From Platynereis dumerilii (lineage: Eukaryota > Annelida > Polychaeta > Phyllodocida > Nereididae): a DNA stretch of 64,000 nucleotides. Positions 62,213 to 64,000 of the stretch are shown piece after piece. Position numbers and translations under genes: made by a program. Within the stretch, counting starts at the first letter, position 1. Every line of letters starts with the position of its first letter. The notes under the pieces were generated by a model that had not been told where the DNA came from, did not search any database, and worked only from the letters and a program-made list of their open reading frames with translations. The stretch is taken from contig JAPTHN010000007.1 in the NCBI GenBank assembly GCA_026936325.1, positions 22,469,974-22,533,973 of the forward strand, in the 5' to 3' direction.

Positions 62213-62884
62213 TTCCCTTCTTCAATTCTTCTTCAATGGTGAGCTGAGAAGGTGTGGCCTATTCCAGCTGGTGTGCTTCTCGTAGTCGAGCGGATGCAAG
62301 TGCGGTGCGGCTAAAAACGTGAAGGCTAAAATCATAATTAGCCCGGCATACAGGACCAATGTTAAAAAGAGCTTTGAAGTTTGTATATCTTGATTTCAAT
62401 TCTTGTTATTTTGATTTACTTGTGAAAGCTAAAATGACTCCGTTATATGTTCAAAGGAAATATGAATTACTTTCGTTTGTTCACAAAATTTTGAATGGTG
62501 AGATGCCACCTGTATCACCAGATTTTTATGTAAAAAGTGACAGTGTATATTGTTTCAGAAACAGTGTAAGACTTCGACAAAATACTTACAATACAGTAAT
62601 GTATGGGTACAATTATCTTCGCTACCAAGGTGCTCTTTTGTGGAATCGCTTACCTGATGTTTTTAAGTTAGATGATTTTAAAGTTTTTAAACACAAATTG
62701 AAAGATTTTGACTTTAAATGTCAATGTGGTGACTGCTTTTTATGTAGTCTGAAATTGATGTAATTTTTAACTCCTATTCTCATCTGTACATATTTCATTT
62801 CATCTGTCTTTTATGATCGTTGTCGGAAACAAGCACTTGTGCTTCTGTTACTTGTTAACCTATATTACCGACTTTTAAATAAAA

Positions 62885-62918
<34 letters not shown>

Positions 62919-62919
62919 C
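62213..62919 (+). mobile_element. 5'-truncated LINE with (ACTT)n tail
   Basis: The insertion interrupts duplicon sequence that is continuous at 23,110 and 29,490. About 12 bases of target (around TGGAAAACAGGA) are replaced, so integration was accompanied by a small deletion rather than a clear duplication. The tail is about eight ACTT units (62,888-62,919) after an AATAAA at 62,878. Confidence 0.85.
62359..62763 (+). pseudogene. C-terminus of a LINE ORF2
   Basis: 134 codons end in TAA. The sequence KRALKFVYLDFNS, FVHKILNGEMPP, the LRYQGALLWNRLPD segment and a terminal C-x-C-x2-C-x2-C-type knuckle match the thumb/tail region of CR1/Rex-like reverse transcriptase proteins. It is the very end of ORF2, and endonuclease and catalytic RT are absent. 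The frame is open upstream of the first ATG for several codons, as expected for a truncated fragment. It is unlike the 3' end of the 39,400-43,848 LINE and has a different tail, so a second family is present. Confidence 0.88.
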
Positions 62920-63782
62920 AGAATGAGCGATTTTTGTTGGACACACATAATTATTAAATGCTCACCCTTCTGAAGTTCTTTTCCAAAAAATGTAAGAAGA
63001 AGTTTCATACCACTTTAGTAAGCACAATTTTCTGTCCAACAAATTCTGATTTATTTGTTGATATTCTGAATCGTTTTACAACATTTGTCATGATACTCTG
63101 CACGGCACAGCAAGCAGTCACTTGACGTGACATGACTGCAACCATTTTACATGATGATCTTACAATCACAGTTGAAAGCCTCAAGGAGTCAAGGTGGTGG
63201 TATATCATGATGTAATAATGTAACATGTCCAGTGTAGTATTAATTTTGTTGTAAATATAATACACTGACATGTTTCTGGCATTTGGTTTATCAAAATTAA
63301 TTTGACCCCTGATCAGAACCAAGAACTGGGTTAGAGGGCTGCACTTGCAATATCTATCTGCATAATAGATTAAATCTCGTTCATCAAATTATCCTCAGTC
63401 CTGCGCTCATTCTCCAATCTTATTGGTCAAGAACCGATGTGTAGATGTTTTTATTCGATTGATTCAGCAAAAATGCACCATAATGTTCTGTGCGAGCTGC
63501 GACATAGCAGCTTCAAAAGACAGATCCCTGACTCACCCATGTACTGTAAACGCCTTAGAATACTTGGTCTTCCAACATATCATTGTGATAAAAGCATATT
63601 GTGTTTAATGCAGTGGAAATAGGAAACCATGACAGGGAGCTATGAATACTTATGAATTTCCTTCTACACACACATGAATATCCGGTTTCTTTAGTTCTAA
63701 AACTTCACTATGCCTTGGCTTTACAGGGTCCTTTCTCATAGCAGATGAGTTGCACCATGAGCCAGGAAGTCAGAAACACATT

Positions 63783-63802
63783 TATATATATATATATATA
63801 GG
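63783..63802 (+). repeat. (AT)n microsatellite
   Basis: A short TA/AT run in copy C, at the place where copy A has its 1.07-kb insertion and copy B only a few TA units. Confidence 0.9.
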
Positions 63803-64000
63803 CAAATGGTGTTATCTGGTGGAGTCTGGCATATGTGATACGATTTACTAGAGATAGCCTGCAGTGAGTGCACATTATGTGTTATGCTAAAGATATGTTT
63901 ACATTTGAACATTTGGTCTCCAGCTCTTTCTTTTTCCGTATATATCATGTCGCATCAATACTATTGCTGTTACGATGACAATACAGGGTAGTTCATCATT

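Larger units (their letters stand above)
57552..63996 (+). repeat. Duplicon copy C (right part)
   Basis: After the 3.96-kb element the duplicon resumes at AGCTATTATGC and follows D, A and B to the window end, interrupted by a SINE, a 942-bp TIR element and a LINE fragment. It keeps the block shared only with D (57,940-58,500) and also the right half missing from D (61,190 onward). It is more diverged from A and B than they are from each other. No gene of its own. Confidence 0.85.

Overview
The window looks like repeat-rich, AT-rich non-coding DNA from the nuclear genome of a marine invertebrate. An echinoderm or a related deuterostome is the best guess. The reasons are a BEL/Pao LTR retrotransposon, a CR1-group LINE, a tRNA-derived SINE, many TA-flanked inverted-repeat DNA elements and long diverged duplications, with no bacterial-style gene packing. 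The species cannot be fixed from sequence alone. Nearly every long reading frame belongs to a mobile element. The one possible non-transposase gene is a small four-exon model on the minus strand at 55,496-57,129, inside a TIR element.

Layout. 1-3,718: no recognised gene. 3,719-11,949 ('locus I'): a duplicated segment holding a young BEL/Pao element (3,948-10,896, minus strand) and a 401-bp MITE. 12,705-14,375: foldback (palindromic) elements and a fragment of a TIR element. 14,400-30,640: three copies (D, A, B) of a 4-6 kb low-copy repeat. A and B are in tandem, and B carries two later DNA-transposon insertions. 31,170-47,297: a chain of inverted-repeat elements: an 852-bp one, a 5.1-kb one with 1-kb arms, a 7.6-kb one holding a nearly complete CR1-group LINE, and a 2.2-kb hAT-like one. 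47,298-51,090: motif-rich spacer, a GATA microsatellite and a second small TIR element. 51,091-64,000 ('locus II'): a paralogue of locus I plus duplicon D/A/B, with an inverted block, interrupted by a 4-kb TIR element, a SINE, a 942-bp TIR element and a 5'-truncated LINE.

The most unusual theme is architectural. Several unrelated TIR elements each carry their own 14-16 bp box, present in or next to the terminal repeat and repeated through the element in one or both orientations, often 145-210 bp apart. The boxes are GGTAAATCCGTCCA, GATACATACGTTACC, GGCCCAACTCTCCC and GGTTGCCATGGCAACC. The last is an RFX-type X-box palindrome. They may be transposase-binding arrays, or remnants of box-bearing satellites captured between inverted repeats. 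All comparisons were made by eye, with no database search, so family names below superfamily level are tentative.
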